Source: Phaeosaccion multiseriatum
Lineage: Eukaryota; Ochrophyta, other classes
Direction of reading: 5' to 3'
DNA length: 64,000 nucleotides
NCBI GenBank assembly: GCA_965112735.1
Contig: OZ218953.1
Span: 5,580,001 to 5,644,000, forward strand
Part shown: in pieces, positions 63,701 to 64,000 of the stretch
How the letters are laid out: each line of letters opens with the position of its first letter
Numbering within the stretch: position 1 is the stretch's first letter
The notes under the pieces: model-generated
Told to the model about the DNA's origin: nothing
Databases searched by the model: none
What the model saw: only the letters and a program-made list of their open reading frames with translations
Program-made: the position numbers and the translations under genes

Positions 63701-64000
63701 GGCCAGGCCAGGCCAGGCCAGGCCAGGCCAGGCCAGGCCAGGCCAGGCCAGGCCAGGCCAGGCCAGGCCAGGCCAGGCCAGGCCAGGCCAGGCCAGGCCA
63801 GGCCAGGCCAGGCCAGGCCAGGCCAGGCCAGGCCAGGCCAGGCCAGGCCAGGCCAGGCCAGGCCAGGCCAGGCCAGGCCAGGCCAGGCCAGGCCAGGCCA
63901 GGCCAGGCCAGGCCAGGCCAGGCCAGGCCAGGCCAGGCCAGGCCAGGCCAGGCCAGGCCAGGCCAGGCCAGGCCAGGCCAGGCCAGGCCAGGCCAGGCCA
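60733..64000 (+). repeat. Uninterrupted (CCAGG)n pentamer array, ~653 copies, to window end
   Basis: The pentamer CCAGG continues without a visible variant from the last TTAGGG to the end of the window. It could be a satellite, or an artefact of sequencing telomeric DNA. It holds no genes. Confidence 0.97.

Overview
This window looks like the end of a nuclear chromosome from a photosynthetic stramenopile alga, most likely a eustigmatophyte of the Nannochloropsis/Microchloropsis type. That identification is inference. It rests on compact GC-rich genes with short GT-AG introns, plastid proteins with signal peptides ending in the heterokont cleavage pattern (A followed by F: VQA-FVP in RecA, TQA-FTA in FNR, VTA-FSL in a carrier), a violaxanthin de-epoxidase-family gene, and TTAGGG telomere repeats. 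Most listed lengths come from exon models built by hand from splice sites, reading phase and protein-family knowledge; no alignment was run.

Layout, left to right. 1-2605 (-) is the 5' part of an SCC2/NIPBL cohesin loader with an N-terminal Tudor-like segment. 3714-12668 (+) is an 8-exon gene that joins PWWP-like, CXXC, AP2/ERF and class II histone deacetylase domains in one predicted protein of about 2286 aa; it is the most striking object here. 13074-15575 (-) is a membrane-anchored tyrosinase-like copper protein. 16131-18644 (-) is a VDE-related protein, divergent from an RBM18-like RNA-binding protein (18788-19708, +). 20228-21563 (+) is a DNL-type zinc finger protein, 21926-24169 (+) a helical-repeat (PPR-like) protein, and 24329-26902 (+) plastid RecA.

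27481-33897 (-) is a 1939-aa coiled-coil protein of unknown function. Only 81 bp separate its start from 33979-39789 (+), a plastid-targeted protein combining a twin-Arg motif, an EF-hand, four G-x-GY repeats and a phosphate-carrier-like SLC25 domain. 40523-44056 (-) is ferredoxin-NADP+ reductase with a long Trp-rich N-terminal insertion. 44709-50555 (+) is cullin-4 in 16 exons. 51330-55589 (-) is a 1129-aa unknown protein with a Tudor/Agenet-like segment, and 55689-60092 (+) is a SPINDLY/GT41-type glycosyltransferase with a secretory signal.

After 60092 comes a subtelomere with an 81-bp perfect inverted repeat, then 14 TTAGGG repeats (60649-60732), then about 3.27 kb of uninterrupted CCAGG pentamers to the window end. 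The pentamers may be a real satellite or a sequencing artefact of telomere. Several genes form divergent pairs with very short shared promoters. Two repeat patterns cross gene boundaries: an 18-bp sequence linked to CTG/CAG tracts, and short copies of gene ends placed just after stop codons or splice donors.
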